Shown here: positions 42,797-52,479 of the stretch, one piece after another | Layout: every line of letters begins with the position of its first letter | How positions within the stretch are numbered: position 1 is the first letter of the stretch | Translations under genes and position numbers: made by a program | Notes under the pieces: model-generated | Seen by the model: only the letters and a program-made list of their open reading frames with translations | Told to the model about the DNA's origin: nothing | The model's database searches: none | Source: an uncultured Prevotellaceae bacterium | Lineage (GTDB): Bacteria > Bacteroidota > Bacteroidia > Bacteroidales > Bacteroidaceae | Direction of reading: 5' to 3' | Assembly (NCBI GenBank): GCA_949299545.1 | Contig: CASGAM010000029.1 | Location: forward strand, 1 to 64,000 | DNA length: 64,000 nucleotides

Positions 42797-43253
42797 ACTA
42801 CACAAAAAAAGCGTGGAGATCTGACCATGTTACCCGTCCCACGCTTCGAGGCTCTCGCATTGCCCAGTATAGTAGAACGAGCAACGCAGAACCCACGCCG
42901 ATAATTATATACAATACACCCTATAACTATTAATGCACGCTCGTCCGGTAAAGATACAGGAAATACGTGATAACAGAAATAGGGATGTTTATATATTAAA
43001 CATCCCATGAGCATCTACAGTTGCTTTATTCCTGACTATACTTTTTGAATTTGCGAGATTCGAAGCGTCAAGGATATGCGCACGATAAACGCTTTCTTAT
43101 ATATAGTGGTTCTTCTTTGTTCCCTCCACAGCAGCCGCTGACATACTTGTCTTTTTTCAAGATATTTTCTGTTTGCGTCGGCGTGGGTTCTTAACTTGTT
43201 AAGTAAGTCGGACACTTCCGAAAAACTTAGATAGCGTAAGATTTTTTAAGAAC
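42797..43253 (-). ncRNA. Putative structured RNA or leader upstream of the caspase operon
   Basis: On the minus strand a consensus promoter (43260-43290) and a terminator (42809-42846) bound about 450 gene-free bases. A perfect 14-bp inverted repeat, AGAACCCACGCCGA (42888-42901) and TCGGCGTGGGTTCT (43178-43191), could close a roughly 300-base domain. Inside is a 10-bp hairpin (42982-43006). The 6-base core GCGTGG occurs twice before the terminator arm CCACGC, allowing alternative pairings. No known RNA family was recognised; tmRNA and RNase P signatures are absent. Confidence 0.5.
42809..42846 (-). terminator. Intrinsic terminator upstream of the caspase gene
   Basis: On the minus strand AAGCGTGG pairs with CCACGCTT (8 bp), followed by a run of T. 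It lies about 185 bases before the caspase start, so it either ends a separate RNA or attenuates transcription into the operon. Confidence 0.75.
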
Positions 43254-43259
43254 CAAAAG

Positions 43260-43290
43260 CAAAGTTATTGTATTTTTTAGAACAAACAAA
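43260..43290 (-). promoter_or_regulatory. Promoter for the putative RNA/leader
   Basis: On the minus strand TTTG (43290-43287), a 19-base spacer and TAACTTTG (43267-43260) match the Bacteroidota consensus. No comparable promoter was found between the terminator and the caspase start. Confidence 0.65.
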
Positions 43291-43570
43291 ATATTAAATA
43301 AAAAAATATAGAAGAATGTTTATTTTTTTATGAAAATATGTGTGAGCGTAGATTAGGCTGGAAATATGTTTGTCTGGATATTGGATTGGCCGTGCTTGGT
43401 TTAGGCCGTCAATAGGTTGTTGTCAAGTCCCTGATTGCCGGTACATATCAAATTCAGTTTTTATAAAAACGATTTCATACCTTTCTATATCTATAAGTTG
43501 TTGTTAATTTGAGAGTTAAGAATGAATTTTCATGCAGTTTTTCCCTCCCTGCTTTTTGCCGGAATTACAA

Positions 43571-43643
43571 GCGGTTGCAGCAAAATTTGCGACCTGTCGC
43601 TTCTACAAGGCGACAGGTCGTGTTGTCAGAAACGACAGGTCGC
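43571..43643. repeat. GCGAC-family palindromic intergenic repeat, site 3
   Basis: GCGACCTGTCGC (43589-43600) pairs with GCGACAGGTCG (43610-43620) around a 9-base loop. A further ACGACAGGTCGC follows at 43632-43643. The flanking AAGCGGTTGCAGC (from 43570) resembles the extra module at site 1. The copy lies just beyond the 3' end of the MATE gene. Confidence 0.8.
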
Positions 43644-43703
43644 TTTGCGAACGTGTCTGGATAGAAGGTTCAGGGATATGAGTGTTTAGTTTTTCTTTGC
43701 CTT

Positions 43704-45071
43704 TCAAGATTGTGAGTTTGTCCTCGTTTTGTTAAGAAATCTCTTGAGGAAAAGGACGCCCGCCATGGTGAGTGCTACAGGATAGGCATACCAGATGCCG
43801 GCAGGTCCGCCGTGAAGGGTAAAGGCAAAGAGATAACTGAGGGGCAGAGAAACAAGTATATAGCATACAAAAGCATAACGCATGAGGGGCTTGACATCGG
43901 CTATGCCGCGCAGCGCGTTGGCAAAATTGGTTTGCAATCCGTCGCCCATCTGGTAAAGTACAAATGGGGGAAGTAGCGTAAGGGCGATGGCATTTACCTG
44001 GGCATCGTCGGTGAAAAGGCTTGTGGCATGTATGCCTGCTGCAGCAATGCTACCACTGATGACGACCCCGGAAATAAAAATGAGTATACAACCGGCGAAG
44101 GCACTGCGGCGTACGCCGGTCATGTCAGCCTGGCCACTGAAGTGGCTGACACGTATGGCCACAGCTGCACCTATGCCGTAATATATCATGAAGCAGGCTG
44201 CGCCGATGGTACACATTACTTGATGGGCGGCGAGTGCCGCTGCCCCCATCCAGCCTTGCATGAGTCCAGATAGGGAGAATGAAGCGGTTTCCATGCCCAT
44301 TTGCAAGCCTAACGGTAATCCCATGCGGTTGAGTTGCCGACGATAGGAGTGTGAGGTATGGCGTTCAAAGAAACCTGCACGATGCAGTCGGAACCGGGTA
44401 CTGCGCAGGAAAAATACAACCATGGCGGCTGTCATGGCGAGACGGGAAACAAAAGTAGAGATGCCGGCACCCGTCAGTCCGAGACTGGGAAAAGGGCCTA
44501 TTCCATAGATGAGAAGCCAGTTGCCGATAATGTTAAGTGCATTGGCTCCGATAAGCATCCACATGGCTGTAGAAGTACGCCCGACAGCATCCGTGAATTG
44601 CTTGAAAGCGTTGAATATGGTTTGGAGGGGGATTGAGAGGGCGACAATGATAAGATAAGGACGGATGGTGGGGAGCAGACTTTCTGGTTGTCCAAGGCGG
44701 TCGAGTTGGCTGTATAACACTCCCAACAGGAAAAGCAGAATCGTGCCAAGCAATGCGCCAGACAGAACGGCAGCGCGCAGGGCACGACCGGCAGCGCGGG
44801 CGTCGTCGCGGGCGTGGAGGGGACCGACGACAGGCGTGACTGCGTAAGAATAACCCAAGGCAAAGACTAAAACGAGGTTCATGATATTGTTTACGAAGCC
44901 TGCAGCTGCCAGGTCGTGGGCGCTGTAGCGTCCCACCATGAGGGTGTCGGCTACGCCCTGTATGATGGTGCCAAGTTGCCCGATGATGATGGGAAATCCT
45001 AATGCAAGAAGGGGGACGATGTGGCTCAGCCAGTCTCGCGGGATGATATGCAGTGGTTTATGAGAGGACAT
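43704..45071 (-). CDS. MATE-family efflux transporter
   Basis: A 455-residue inner-membrane protein with twelve predicted transmembrane helices in two similar halves. GFPIIIGQLGTIIQGVADTL and DTLMVGRYSAHDLAAAGFVN are the N-terminal MATE signature, and VALSIPLQTIFNAFKQFTDA follows; the second half starts near MGLPLGLQMGMETASFSLSG. Such proteins export cationic compounds using sodium or protons. It lies 15 bases after the GT2 gene. Confidence 0.92.
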   Translation of the reverse strand: MSSHKPLHIIPRDWLSHIVPLLALGFPIIIGQLGTIIQGVADTLMVGRYSAHDLAAAGFVNNIMNLVLVFALGYSYAVTPVVGPLHARDDARAAGRALRAAVLSGALLGTILLFLLGVLYSQLDRLGQPESLLPTIRPYLIIVALSIPLQTIFNAFKQFTDAVGRTSTAMWMLIGANALNIIGNWLLIYGIGPFPSLGLTGAGISTFVSRLAMTAAMVVFFLRSTRFRLHRAGFFERHTSHSYRRQLNRMGLPLGLQMGMETASFSLSGLMQGWMGAAALAAHQVMCTIGAACFMIYYGIGAAVAIRVSHFSGQADMTGVRRSAFAGCILIFISGVVISGSIAAAGIHATSLFTDDAQVNAIALTLLPPFVLYQMGDGLQTNFANALRGIADVKPLMRYAFVCYILVSLPLSYLFAFTLHGGPAGIWYAYPVALTMAGVLFLKRFLNKTRTNSQS

Positions 45072-45086
45072 GGTCTTCAGTGTTTT

Positions 45087-46238
45087 TTAATGATTGTGTT
45101 TGCGTGGTCGTTGAGGGCTTATGGCATGGTGTATCATGATTGCTAAATGGCGTATGGGCAACAGGATGAGAAGGGGGGCAAGACGGAGTCCGAATGTTTG
45201 TTCGCCGAGGGCACGACAACTGTTACTGAATGTGACCGACTGCCAGATAATGAGAGTTATGCAAGCAGCGGTGGTGGTTACCGGTGTGAGCCATTGACGC
45301 GACATGACCGCCATGATGTTGAAGGTACACCATGACAACAACAGGAGCAGAGGCATTATTTGTCTGAAATTAAACCGCAGACGATAAATGAACGTATGTC
45401 TGAAGTGTTTACGTGTCTCCATGTAAAAGTTGTTGTCTTCTTTGATGGTTTCGGTATGTGGCACATCGATGATTACACCGGCTTCGGGAGTGGCGGTAAT
45501 GCTTGTGTTGCGGGGAGTGCTGTGACGGTTGACGAGCAGTTCGGTAGCATCGCCCGGAAGATTGAAGTCATCGGCGAATCCTTTATGGGCCAGGAAAAAA
45601 CTTTTTCTGTAGCCGAGATTGGCCGGAGTACAACGATATGCGCCGTGAGTGGCGGCGTGGGTGAGGTTCTGCATTTGATGGTAGAACCTGAAAAAAAGCT
45701 GCCGATGGGGTATGTTGTCGGAATAGTTGGCATATCCTAAAACAATGTCTGTATCGGTCGTGAACGCATCTGACATGGCTTGCAGCCATTGTGCAGAACG
45801 TGGCCGGCTACCGGGAACTGTCAAGATGATGCGGTCGTTGGCTGCCGCCTTGAAGGCGATGGTAAGTGCCACACGTTCGGGGCTGCCGTGGCGGGTGCCG
45901 CGGGGCACAAACGTGTGGCGCAATCTTGGATAGCGTTCTTCGAGAGCTTGCAATACATCCGTCGTTTCGTCGGTAGAGGCAATGTCTACGACGATGACTT
46001 CAAATGTGGGATAGTCTTGCTCCAGAATGACAGGCAGGGTATGCCGTAGTGTTTCAGCTTGATCATGTGCCGGAATGACAATGGTCAATGGCTCCCGGTT
46101 GCGGAGACTTTCATGTTTACGTCTTGCAATCCGGGCTATCTCGCCATACGTCCACACTACATACATTTGGAATATCCAAACGATGATGAAGCATGCGCCG
46201 GCTATATATTCGGGCTGAACCATTTCCAGAGCGTTCAT
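45087..46238 (-). CDS. Membrane-anchored GT2 family glycosyltransferase
   Basis: A 383-residue protein. One N-terminal transmembrane segment is followed by the GT-A catalytic domain: LTIVIPAHDQAETLRHTLPV, VIVVDIASTDETTDVLQALE and the acceptor-side segments. A C-terminal hydrophobic region (IMPLLLLLSWCTFNIMAVMS) adds two or three membrane spans. The usual DxD is not clear by eye. It probably extends a glycan at the inner membrane. Its start overlaps the lysA stop by 4 bases, an unusual but close pairing. Confidence 0.85.
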   Translation of the reverse strand: MNALEMVQPEYIAGACFIIVWIFQMYVVWTYGEIARIARRKHESLRNREPLTIVIPAHDQAETLRHTLPVILEQDYPTFEVIVVDIASTDETTDVLQALEERYPRLRHTFVPRGTRHGSPERVALTIAFKAAANDRIILTVPGSRPRSAQWLQAMSDAFTTDTDIVLGYANYSDNIPHRQLFFRFYHQMQNLTHAATHGAYRCTPANLGYRKSFFLAHKGFADDFNLPGDATELLVNRHSTPRNTSITATPEAGVIIDVPHTETIKEDNNFYMETRKHFRHTFIYRLRFNFRQIMPLLLLLSWCTFNIMAVMSRQWLTPVTTTAACITLIIWQSVTFSNSCRALGEQTFGLRLAPLLILLPIRHLAIMIHHAISPQRPRKHNH

Positions 46239-47398
46239 TCTGCAAAATCTTCAGTCACATAGCCCCGTGGCAATTCGCGGCAGTTGTAGTGTGACGCCAT
46301 GATTTCGCCATACGCGCCAGCCGAACGGAGAGCGAGGAAGTGGCCGCGGCTGCATTTGTTGAGGTCATAGGCTTTGGCAAATACGTCGCTCGATTCGCAG
46401 ATTGGTCCTACGACATCATACGTTTCTTCCGGTTCATTGCTGCTGAGGTTTTCGATGGCGTGGGTCGCCTGATAAAGTGCCGGACGGATGAGGTCGGTCA
46501 TGCCGGCATCAACAATGGCGAATTGCTTGTACGTGGCTTTCTTGACGTATAGTACGCGGGTAATAAGACTGCCGCACTGGCCTACGACGGCACGGCCCAG
46601 TTCAAAATGTAGCTGTTGTCCCGGGCGTAACCGTAAGTGTTTGCGGTAAGTGTTGAAGTAGTCTTTGAAGTTAGGTACAGGCTCTTCCTCGGGATGTTCA
46701 TAATCAATACCCAAGCCGCCTCCCACGTTAATGCTTGCCACACTGATATGATGCCGTTCCAATCTTTCCTGCAACTCGTTGATACGATTACAGAGGGCCA
46801 CGAAATCGCCCATTTCGAGGATTTGTGAACCGATATGGAAATGTAATCCTGTAAATTCAACGTTTGTCATGTTCTGAGCGAGCGTGATGACTGCTTCCAT
46901 ATCTTCCATGGCAATACCGAATTTATTTTCGGAGAGTCCCGTGGTGATATTGGCGTGTGTATGGGCGCCTACATTAGGATTGATGCGGAAGGCTACCCGG
47001 GCCTTTTTGCCTTTTGCACCGGCTAACAGGTTGATGACTTCCAATTCGGGAATGCTTTCCACATTGAACTGGCCGATATTATGGTCGAGGGCAAGATTGA
47101 TTTCCCAGTCGCTTTTACCAACACCGGCAAAGACAATCTCTGAAGGATGGAAGCCTGCGTCGATAGCTGCCTGTATCTCGCCACCGCTAACGCAGTCGGC
47201 ACCAAAACCTGCCTGGCTGATGATATTCAGTACCTTGGGATTGGCATTGGCTTTGACTGCATAATGCAGATGGTAGTCACTGTTGTTCCCTATTTCCGCG
47301 CGGATACAGTCAAGTGTCCGTCTGAGCAGGGCTGTATTATAGTAATAAAAAGGTGTTTTGATGTTTTCAAATTTCTGTATCGGGAATGAACCTTTCAT
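46235..47398 (-). CDS. lysA: Diaminopimelate decarboxylase
   Basis: A 387-residue PLP enzyme that turns meso-diaminopimelate into lysine. The PLP lysine is in LHYAVKANANPKVL, near residue 49. Further conserved parts are FGADCVSGGEIQAAIDAGF, the GLHFHIGSQI loop, INVGGGLGIDY, and GPICESSDVFA with the partner-chain cysteine. Length is near the family norm. A terminator separates it from lysC upstream, so it probably has its own promoter, although both belong to the lysine pathway. Confidence 0.96.
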   Translation of the reverse strand: MKGSFPIQKFENIKTPFYYYNTALLRRTLDCIRAEIGNNSDYHLHYAVKANANPKVLNIISQAGFGADCVSGGEIQAAIDAGFHPSEIVFAGVGKSDWEINLALDHNIGQFNVESIPELEVINLLAGAKGKKARVAFRINPNVGAHTHANITTGLSENKFGIAMEDMEAVITLAQNMTNVEFTGLHFHIGSQILEMGDFVALCNRINELQERLERHHISVASINVGGGLGIDYEHPEEEPVPNFKDYFNTYRKHLRLRPGQQLHFELGRAVVGQCGSLITRVLYVKKATYKQFAIVDAGMTDLIRPALYQATHAIENLSSNEPEETYDVVGPICESSDVFAKAYDLNKCSRGHFLALRSAGAYGEIMASHYNCRELPRGYVTEDFAE

Positions 47399-47437
47399 GG
47401 ATGAGACCTTTTAAAATGTTGTCTTATTTGTTGTTAA

Positions 47438-47461
47438 AAGCCCCGCCGTAGGGCAGGGCTT
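47438..47461 (-). terminator. Intrinsic terminator after lysC
   Basis: On the minus strand AAGCCC pairs with GGGCTT, followed by TTAAC, 18 bases beyond the lysC stop. The GC-rich interior can pair further (GCCC with GGGC). Confidence 0.65.
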
Positions 47462-47478
47462 GGTCAAACTTTAGTTTC

Positions 47479-48801
47479 TCAATCTTGACCGAAAAGGGTG
47501 TCGCTGAATGCTTGCAGGGCACGCTTCTTATCTTCACCTTTTACAAGGAAAGAGATATTGTGCTTGCTGCCGCCGTAAGAAATCATACGTACAGGGATGT
47601 CTTTGAGGGCTTGTGCTGCCAGACTCTCAAAACCTACATTGTCCCATGAAAGGTCACCTACAACGCAAATGATGCACATGTCTTCATTGACACTGACAGT
47701 ACCGTATTTCATAAGATCGGCTACAATGTCTTTCAGATAAGTCGTGTTATCGATAGTGACTGATACGCCAACTTCTGAGGTCGTAATCATATCGATGCTG
47801 GTCTTGTAGCTTTCAAAAATCTCGAATACCTTGCGCAGGAATCCGTATGCCAACAACATGCGGCCGGAATGTATTTGGATAGAGACAATATTGTCTTTTG
47901 CTGCTACGGCCTTTATTTTACCATGTTGTATTTCATTGTTGATGATAGTTCCTGGGGCAGACGGGTCCATGGTGTTGAGCAATCGCACAGGTACACCTGC
48001 AAACTTGGCCGGTTGGATACAGGTCGGGTGGAGAATCTTGGCTCCGAAATAGGCAAGTTCCGCAGCTTCCTCGAAATAGAGCTGGCGTACGGGAGAAGTC
48101 TTTTCCACAATGCGTGGGTCATTGTTGTGCATGCCGTCAATGTCAGTCCATATCTGTATCTCTTCGCAGTCGATGGAAGCGCCGATGAGACAGGCTGTAT
48201 AATCGGATCCGCCGCGCAACAGGTTATCAACTTCACCATAAGCATTGCGACAGATGAAGCCTTGGGTGATATAAATTTCATATCCGGGATTTTCAGCAAG
48301 TTGAACCGCTAGCTTTTCCTTGATGTAGTTGACATCTGGTTCGGCATTTTTGTCGGTGCGCATAAATTCAAGAGCTGAGAGCAGCACGGTTTTGACGCCA
48401 CATTCCTTGAGGTAATTTGTCACCATGTTCGTGCTGATGATCTCGCCTTGCGCAAGGATAATTTTCTCTTCAAATGATGTAAAGAGTATTTTAGTAAAAC
48501 TGCGCAGATAATTGAACTCTTCGCTAATGAAAGCAAGTGTTTTTTGTTTGTATTCGTCGGTGGCGTATAGTTCTTCAACATGTTGCCGGTATTTTCTTTC
48601 CAACTGGTTGATGACGTTGTTTGCGCCTTCCGGATTTTTCTTATACAGATAATCGGATATTTCCACCAAAGTGTTGGTCGTACCAGACATGGCAGAAAGT
48701 ACAACGATTTTAGGTTGTCCGTCGTTTGTGATAAGTTTGGACACGTCTTTCATTCTTTGTGCGGAACCGACGGAAGTTCCTCCGAATTTCATTACTTTCA
48801 T
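47479..48801 (-). CDS. lysC: Aspartate kinase
   Basis: A 440-residue monofunctional kinase that phosphorylates aspartate, the first step toward lysine, threonine and methionine. It begins MKVMKFGGTSVGSAQRMKDV, the kinase signature, with later LLRGGSDYTACLIGASIDCE and WTDIDGMHNNDPRIV. The last 140 residues form two ACT domains (TTSEVGVSVTIDN) that usually bind end-product lysine for feedback control. No homoserine dehydrogenase domain is fused. It lies 38 bases after the ftsE-like gene. Confidence 0.95.
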   Translation of the reverse strand: MKVMKFGGTSVGSAQRMKDVSKLITNDGQPKIVVLSAMSGTTNTLVEISDYLYKKNPEGANNVINQLERKYRQHVEELYATDEYKQKTLAFISEEFNYLRSFTKILFTSFEEKIILAQGEIISTNMVTNYLKECGVKTVLLSALEFMRTDKNAEPDVNYIKEKLAVQLAENPGYEIYITQGFICRNAYGEVDNLLRGGSDYTACLIGASIDCEEIQIWTDIDGMHNNDPRIVEKTSPVRQLYFEEAAELAYFGAKILHPTCIQPAKFAGVPVRLLNTMDPSAPGTIINNEIQHGKIKAVAAKDNIVSIQIHSGRMLLAYGFLRKVFEIFESYKTSIDMITTSEVGVSVTIDNTTYLKDIVADLMKYGTVSVNEDMCIICVVGDLSWDNVGFESLAAQALKDIPVRMISYGGSKHNISFLVKGEDKKRALQAFSDTLFGQD

Positions 48802-48839
48802 ATCGCGTTTGTTTTTAATTTGTTATCAAAATAAGATGT

Positions 48840-49556
48840 TTATTCTATGCTTTCTGTTTTAATATCGAGCGCCATGAGATGAATGTGGAATTCTTCCGTG
48901 CAATCTTCGACCCGGCCATCAGCACAACGGTAGACAATACCTGGAAACTCGCGGATGAGAGCTTCGTTATGAGTACTCATGATGACAGTAGTGCCTTTGC
49001 GACTGATGTCATACAACAAGGCTGCTGCACGACGGCTGTTTTCCTGGTCAAGATTACCTGTCGCTTCGTCGGCGATAATCATTTTGGGGTGGTTGAGTAT
49101 GGCGCGCGCGATGCAGACACGTTGTTGTTCACCGCCCGATAATTCGTATGGCATTTTGTCTGCTTTGTCCTCCATGCCGACTTGAGTGAGGACTTCTTCA
49201 ATCCGTTTCTGTCGTTCGTTCTTCTTTTTCATGCCGGTGGCCCGGAGAACAAAATCGAGGTTGAGGCGGACATTGCGATCCATGAGTAGCTGGAAGTCTT
49301 GGAACACAATGCCTAATTGCTTGCGCAATTTTGCAATGTGTTTCTGTTTCAGTTTTATCATGTCGTATTCCAATACTTGTGCCTCGCCCTTCCGTACATC
49401 CAGCTCGCCGTAAAAGGTTTTCAGTAGTGACGATTTGCCGGCACCTACTTTTCCTATGAGGTAGATGAACTCTCCGGCGTCAGCTTCAAAGTTGACATCG
49501 GTAAGTATGGGATGTGTTTCGTATGCTATGTCTGTATGCCGGTATCTGATGTGCAT
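48840..49556 (-). CDS. ftsE: FtsE-like cell-division ABC ATPase
   Basis: A 238-residue ATPase with Walker A GKVGAGKSS, signature LSGGEQQRV, Walker B MIIADEATGNLD and the switch histidine in MSTHNE. FVFQDFQLLMDRNVRLNLDF-like wording near residue 85 (VFQDFQLLMDRNVRLNLDFV) is typical of FtsE. With FtsX, FtsE controls peptidoglycan hydrolases at the septum; no ftsX is nearby, so assignment rests on the motif pattern. It starts 27 bases after hisIE. Confidence 0.8.
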   Translation of the reverse strand: MHIRYRHTDIAYETHPILTDVNFEADAGEFIYLIGKVGAGKSSLLKTFYGELDVRKGEAQVLEYDMIKLKQKHIAKLRKQLGIVFQDFQLLMDRNVRLNLDFVLRATGMKKKNERQKRIEEVLTQVGMEDKADKMPYELSGGEQQRVCIARAILNHPKMIIADEATGNLDQENSRRAAALLYDISRKGTTVIMSTHNEALIREFPGIVYRCADGRVEDCTEEFHIHLMALDIKTESIE

Positions 49557-49583
49557 AAGTGGAAATGGATATATAGGTACTTG

Positions 49584-50198
49584 TCAATGCTTCTTCCACC
49601 CCGGATTGTGGCGTTCCTGCAATTCTGCTGCCATCTGCTCTATGCGCATACCTTTGGCGGTAAGTAGTACGATAAGATGGTAGAGCATGTCAGAACCTTC
49701 GTAAATAAGTCGTTCATTACTGCCATTTACGGCTTCAATTACAGCCTCAAGAGCTTCTTCGCCTACTTTCTGTGCCATGCGGTTGAGTCCGTCTTTGAAA
49801 AGACTTGTCGTATATGAGCCTTCAGGCATTTCGCGGTGGCGCTGTTCTATGAAATCTTGTAATTCACTGAGGAATAACAATGGGTTTGCTTCATTTTTCT
49901 CGCCCCAACAGGTGTCTGTTCCTGTATGGCATACCGGCCCTTCGGGATGAACCTGAATGAGAAGTGTGTCATTGTCACAGTCGTTTTTAATGGAAACCAC
50001 GTGCAGGAAGTGCCCGCTTTGCTCTCCTTTAGTCCATAAACGGTTCTTTGTGCGGCTGTAAAATGTGACCTTGCCTATTTCTAACGTTTTTTCATAAGCT
50101 TCTTTGTTCATGAATCCTAACATCAGCACGGTTTTTGTGGTCGCGTCTTGAATGATGGCCGGCACAAGACCGTTCATTTTGTCGAAATCTATTTCCAT
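49584..50198 (-). CDS. hisIE: Histidine biosynthesis bifunctional HisIE
   Basis: A 204-residue fusion of phosphoribosyl-AMP cyclohydrolase (residues 1-105, with VLMLGFMNKEAYEKTLEIG, the TFYSRTKNRLWTKGEQSGH signature and cysteines for zinc) and phosphoribosyl-ATP pyrophosphatase (residues 110-204, with KVGEEALEAVIEA and EGSDMLYHLIVLL). It carries out steps two and three of histidine synthesis. It ends the hisH-hisA-hisF-hisIE run, 58 bases after hisF. Confidence 0.96.
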   Translation of the reverse strand: MEIDFDKMNGLVPAIIQDATTKTVLMLGFMNKEAYEKTLEIGKVTFYSRTKNRLWTKGEQSGHFLHVVSIKNDCDNDTLLIQVHPEGPVCHTGTDTCWGEKNEANPLLFLSELQDFIEQRHREMPEGSYTTSLFKDGLNRMAQKVGEEALEAVIEAVNGSNERLIYEGSDMLYHLIVLLTAKGMRIEQMAAELQERHNPGWKKH

Positions 50199-50256
50199 AA
50201 TATATTATATATGTATAAACTGTTTTTGAGGTGTATTTTTGTTCTATGGCTATTCG

Positions 50257-51015
50257 TTAAATCCTGACGTTGATGCCTTCTTGTTGCAGATAATCTTTGA
50301 GTTCCCGGATGGGTATCTCGCCGAAATGAAAAACACTTGCAGCCAGCGCCGCATCGCTCTTCCCGATAGTGAATGCGTCGCGGAAATGTTCTTTTCTTCC
50401 CGCACCGCCCGAAGCGATGACAGGAATTGTGAGTTCGTCAGACAATCGTGCTAATGCTTCATTGGCATAGCCTGTTTTTACGCCGTCGTGATCCATCGAA
50501 GTGAAGAGTATTTCGCCGGCGCCTCTGTCGGCTGCTTCCTTTGCCCAGTCAAAAAGGCCAAACTCTGTTTGTATGCGCCCGCCATTCAGATAACAAAACC
50601 ATCCTCCGGGAGTTTCTTTGGCGTCAATGGCAACTACGCACACTTGTGAGCCGAAATGACGCGCTATTTCATCTATCAGTTCGGGTCTGCGGATAGCGGC
50701 TGAATTAACACTAACTTTGTCAGCTCCTGCACTGAGTAGTCGTTCCACGTCGGCTAATTCATTGATACCGCCACCAACGGTGAAGGGGATAGATAGCTCT
50801 GCGGCTACACGTTCTACCATTTCGGTAAATGTCTTTCGGCCTTCATGACTGGCTGTTATATCAAGATATACCAGTTCATCGGCACCTTGTTCGCTGTATG
50901 CTTTACCGAGTTCAACGGGATCGCCTGCCTGACGCAGGTTCACAAAATTAGTGCCTTTTACGGTTTGCCCGTTCTTGACATCGAGGCAAGGTATGATTCG
51001 TTTTGCCAAACTCAT
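50257..51015 (-). CDS. hisF: Imidazole glycerol phosphate synthase cyclase subunit HisF
   Basis: A 252-residue TIM barrel from the ATG at 51015; eight further upstream residues are unlikely because [20 protein letters not shown] is the canonical start. DVKNG holds the catalytic aspartate, with the second in [20 protein letters not shown] and VIASGGAG are the phosphate loops. It joins HisH to make imidazole glycerol phosphate. It overlaps hisA by 4 bases. Confidence 0.97.
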   Translation of the reverse strand: MSLAKRIIPCLDVKNGQTVKGTNFVNLRQAGDPVELGKAYSEQGADELVYLDITASHEGRKTFTEMVERVAAELSIPFTVGGGINELADVERLLSAGADKVSVNSAAIRRPELIDEIARHFGSQVCVVAIDAKETPGGWFCYLNGGRIQTEFGLFDWAKEAADRGAGEILFTSMDHDGVKTGYANEALARLSDELTIPVIASGGAGRKEHFRDAFTIGKSDAALAASVFHFGEIPIRELKDYLQQEGINVRI

Positions 51016-51749
51016 TGTTTTTGTTGTTTTTCGGCCCATGAGGCCAGTTCTTCCAATGATATTTTTCCTTCGTATATGGCTTTCCCGAAGACTACAGCAG
51101 GAATGCCGGCGCTGTTGAGCGTTTTGATATCGTGTAGACCGCTTACGCCTCCACTGGCAATCAGCTTACATTCAGGAAACTCAGCCATAACTTCTTTATA
51201 TAGGGTAGTGGCTGGGCCTTGTAACATACCGTCTTTACTGATTTCAGTGCATAACACATGTTTGACGCCTTGGTTTATATAGCTTTCAAGAAAAGGTATG
51301 AGTGCCTTAGTACTTTCTTCTTTCCAACCGTTGATGGAGATAAAACCATTTTTTACGTCAGCACCCAATATGATACTCTCAGCTCCGTATTTCTCTAGCC
51401 ATGTACCGAACAAAACAGGGGATGTAATGGCGATACTACCGATAGTGGCTAACTTTGCACCGCAATCGAAAGCAATGTGCAAATCATGGTCGGTTTTAAT
51501 GCCGCCGCCAAAGTCTATTGTGAGAGAAGTATGTGTAGCTATGCGCTCCAGCGTTTTGTGGTTGACAATGTGCTTGGAACGCGCACCATCAAGGTCCACA
51601 ACATGTAGCCGATGGAAACCGTATGCTTCAAATTCTTGGGCTACGCTAAGTGGATCTTCATTGTATACCTTTTGAGTGCTGTAGTCTCCTTTAGTCAGGC
51701 GTACACATTTGCCATCTATGAGGTCGATGGCCGGTATTAATTCAATCAT
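51012..51749 (-). CDS. hisA: ProFAR isomerase HisA
   Basis: A 245-residue TIM barrel: [20 protein letters not shown] carries the first catalytic aspartate, [19 protein letters not shown] the first phosphate loop and [12 protein letters not shown] the second. It isomerises the intermediate ProFAR to PRFAR. It overlaps both neighbours by 4 bases, so the hisH-hisA-hisF products are made with coupled translation. Confidence 0.97.
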   Translation of the reverse strand: MIELIPAIDLIDGKCVRLTKGDYSTQKVYNEDPLSVAQEFEAYGFHRLHVVDLDGARSKHIVNHKTLERIATHTSLTIDFGGGIKTDHDLHIAFDCGAKLATIGSIAITSPVLFGTWLEKYGAESIILGADVKNGFISINGWKEESTKALIPFLESYINQGVKHVLCTEISKDGMLQGPATTLYKEVMAEFPECKLIASGGVSGLHDIKTLNSAGIPAVVFGKAIYEGKISLEELASWAEKQQKQ

Positions 51750-52342
51750 AAATCCAGTTCTAAAAAATTTTGCAGGATGCGTTTGCCGATATTGCCGCTT
51801 TTTTCAGGATGGAACTGAGTGGCGTAGAAATTATCTTTCTGCATGGCTGCGCTAAAGGGAATGATATAATCACTTGTAGCAGTCGTAAATGAGTTGGTTG
51901 GAACATAGAAACTATGTACAAAATAAACGAACTCACCTTCTTTTATACCTTTGAAAAGGGGACCTTTCAGTTCGGAAAGACTGTTCCATCCCATGTGTGG
52001 GACTTTGTCTTCATGACGTTGTGGTTTGAACCGTTTAACTTCGGCATCGAAAATACCGAGGCAATCGACGTTACCTTCTTCACTATGGCGACACATGAGC
52101 TGTTGTCCGATGCATATGCCGAGGACGGGTTGCTTGAGTCCACGGATTACTTCATCTAAACGATGCTCATGCAAATAGTTCATGGTACTTTTTGCTTCGC
52201 CTTGTCCCGGGAAAAGGACGCGGTCGGCTTGCATGAGCCGTTCCGGTGAATCGGTTACTTCCGGGGTGATGCCAAGGCGTTTCATGGCATTTACCACAGA
52301 ATAAATATTTCCTGCGTTATATTTAACGATGGCTACTTTCAT
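51746..52342 (-). CDS. hisH: Imidazole glycerol phosphate synthase glutaminase subunit HisH
   Basis: A 198-residue class I glutamine amidotransferase that feeds ammonia to HisF. The nucleophile is in VLGICIGQQLMCRHSEE (the elbow reads GICIG where GICLG is common), and the catalytic histidine and glutamate in ATQFHPEKSG. The start MKVAIVKYNAGNIYSVVNAM is standard. A -7 element (minus TATCTTTG, 52382-52375) sits about 33 bases before the ATG. Confidence 0.97.
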   Translation of the reverse strand: MKVAIVKYNAGNIYSVVNAMKRLGITPEVTDSPERLMQADRVLFPGQGEAKSTMNYLHEHRLDEVIRGLKQPVLGICIGQQLMCRHSEEGNVDCLGIFDAEVKRFKPQRHEDKVPHMGWNSLSELKGPLFKGIKEGEFVYFVHSFYVPTNSFTTATSDYIIPFSAAMQKDNFYATQFHPEKSGNIGKRILQNFLELDL

Positions 52343-52374
52343 CTTTTGATATTCATTTCATCAACTCGTGGCTG

Positions 52375-52382
52375 CAAAGATA
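52375..52382 (-). promoter_or_regulatory. Promoter -7 element of the his genes
   Basis: The minus-strand sequence TATCTTTG matches TAnnTTTG. No -33 element was clear at the usual spacing. Confidence 0.45.
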
Positions 52383-52479
52383 CGAAATTTAGCGTATGTG
52401 TTGAATAGTTTATAATTAAAAATAAGTATATGCTTACATTTAGACGCATTCTATCTCACATCCTGTTACATAAATGTTT

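Noticed and set aside
42797..43253. Reading the upstream RNA region as tmRNA, RNase P RNA or SRP RNA
   Set aside because: No CCA-ended tRNA-like 3' end, no RNase P conserved core and no SRP apical loop sequence was seen. A 6S assignment is not excluded but the length is atypical.
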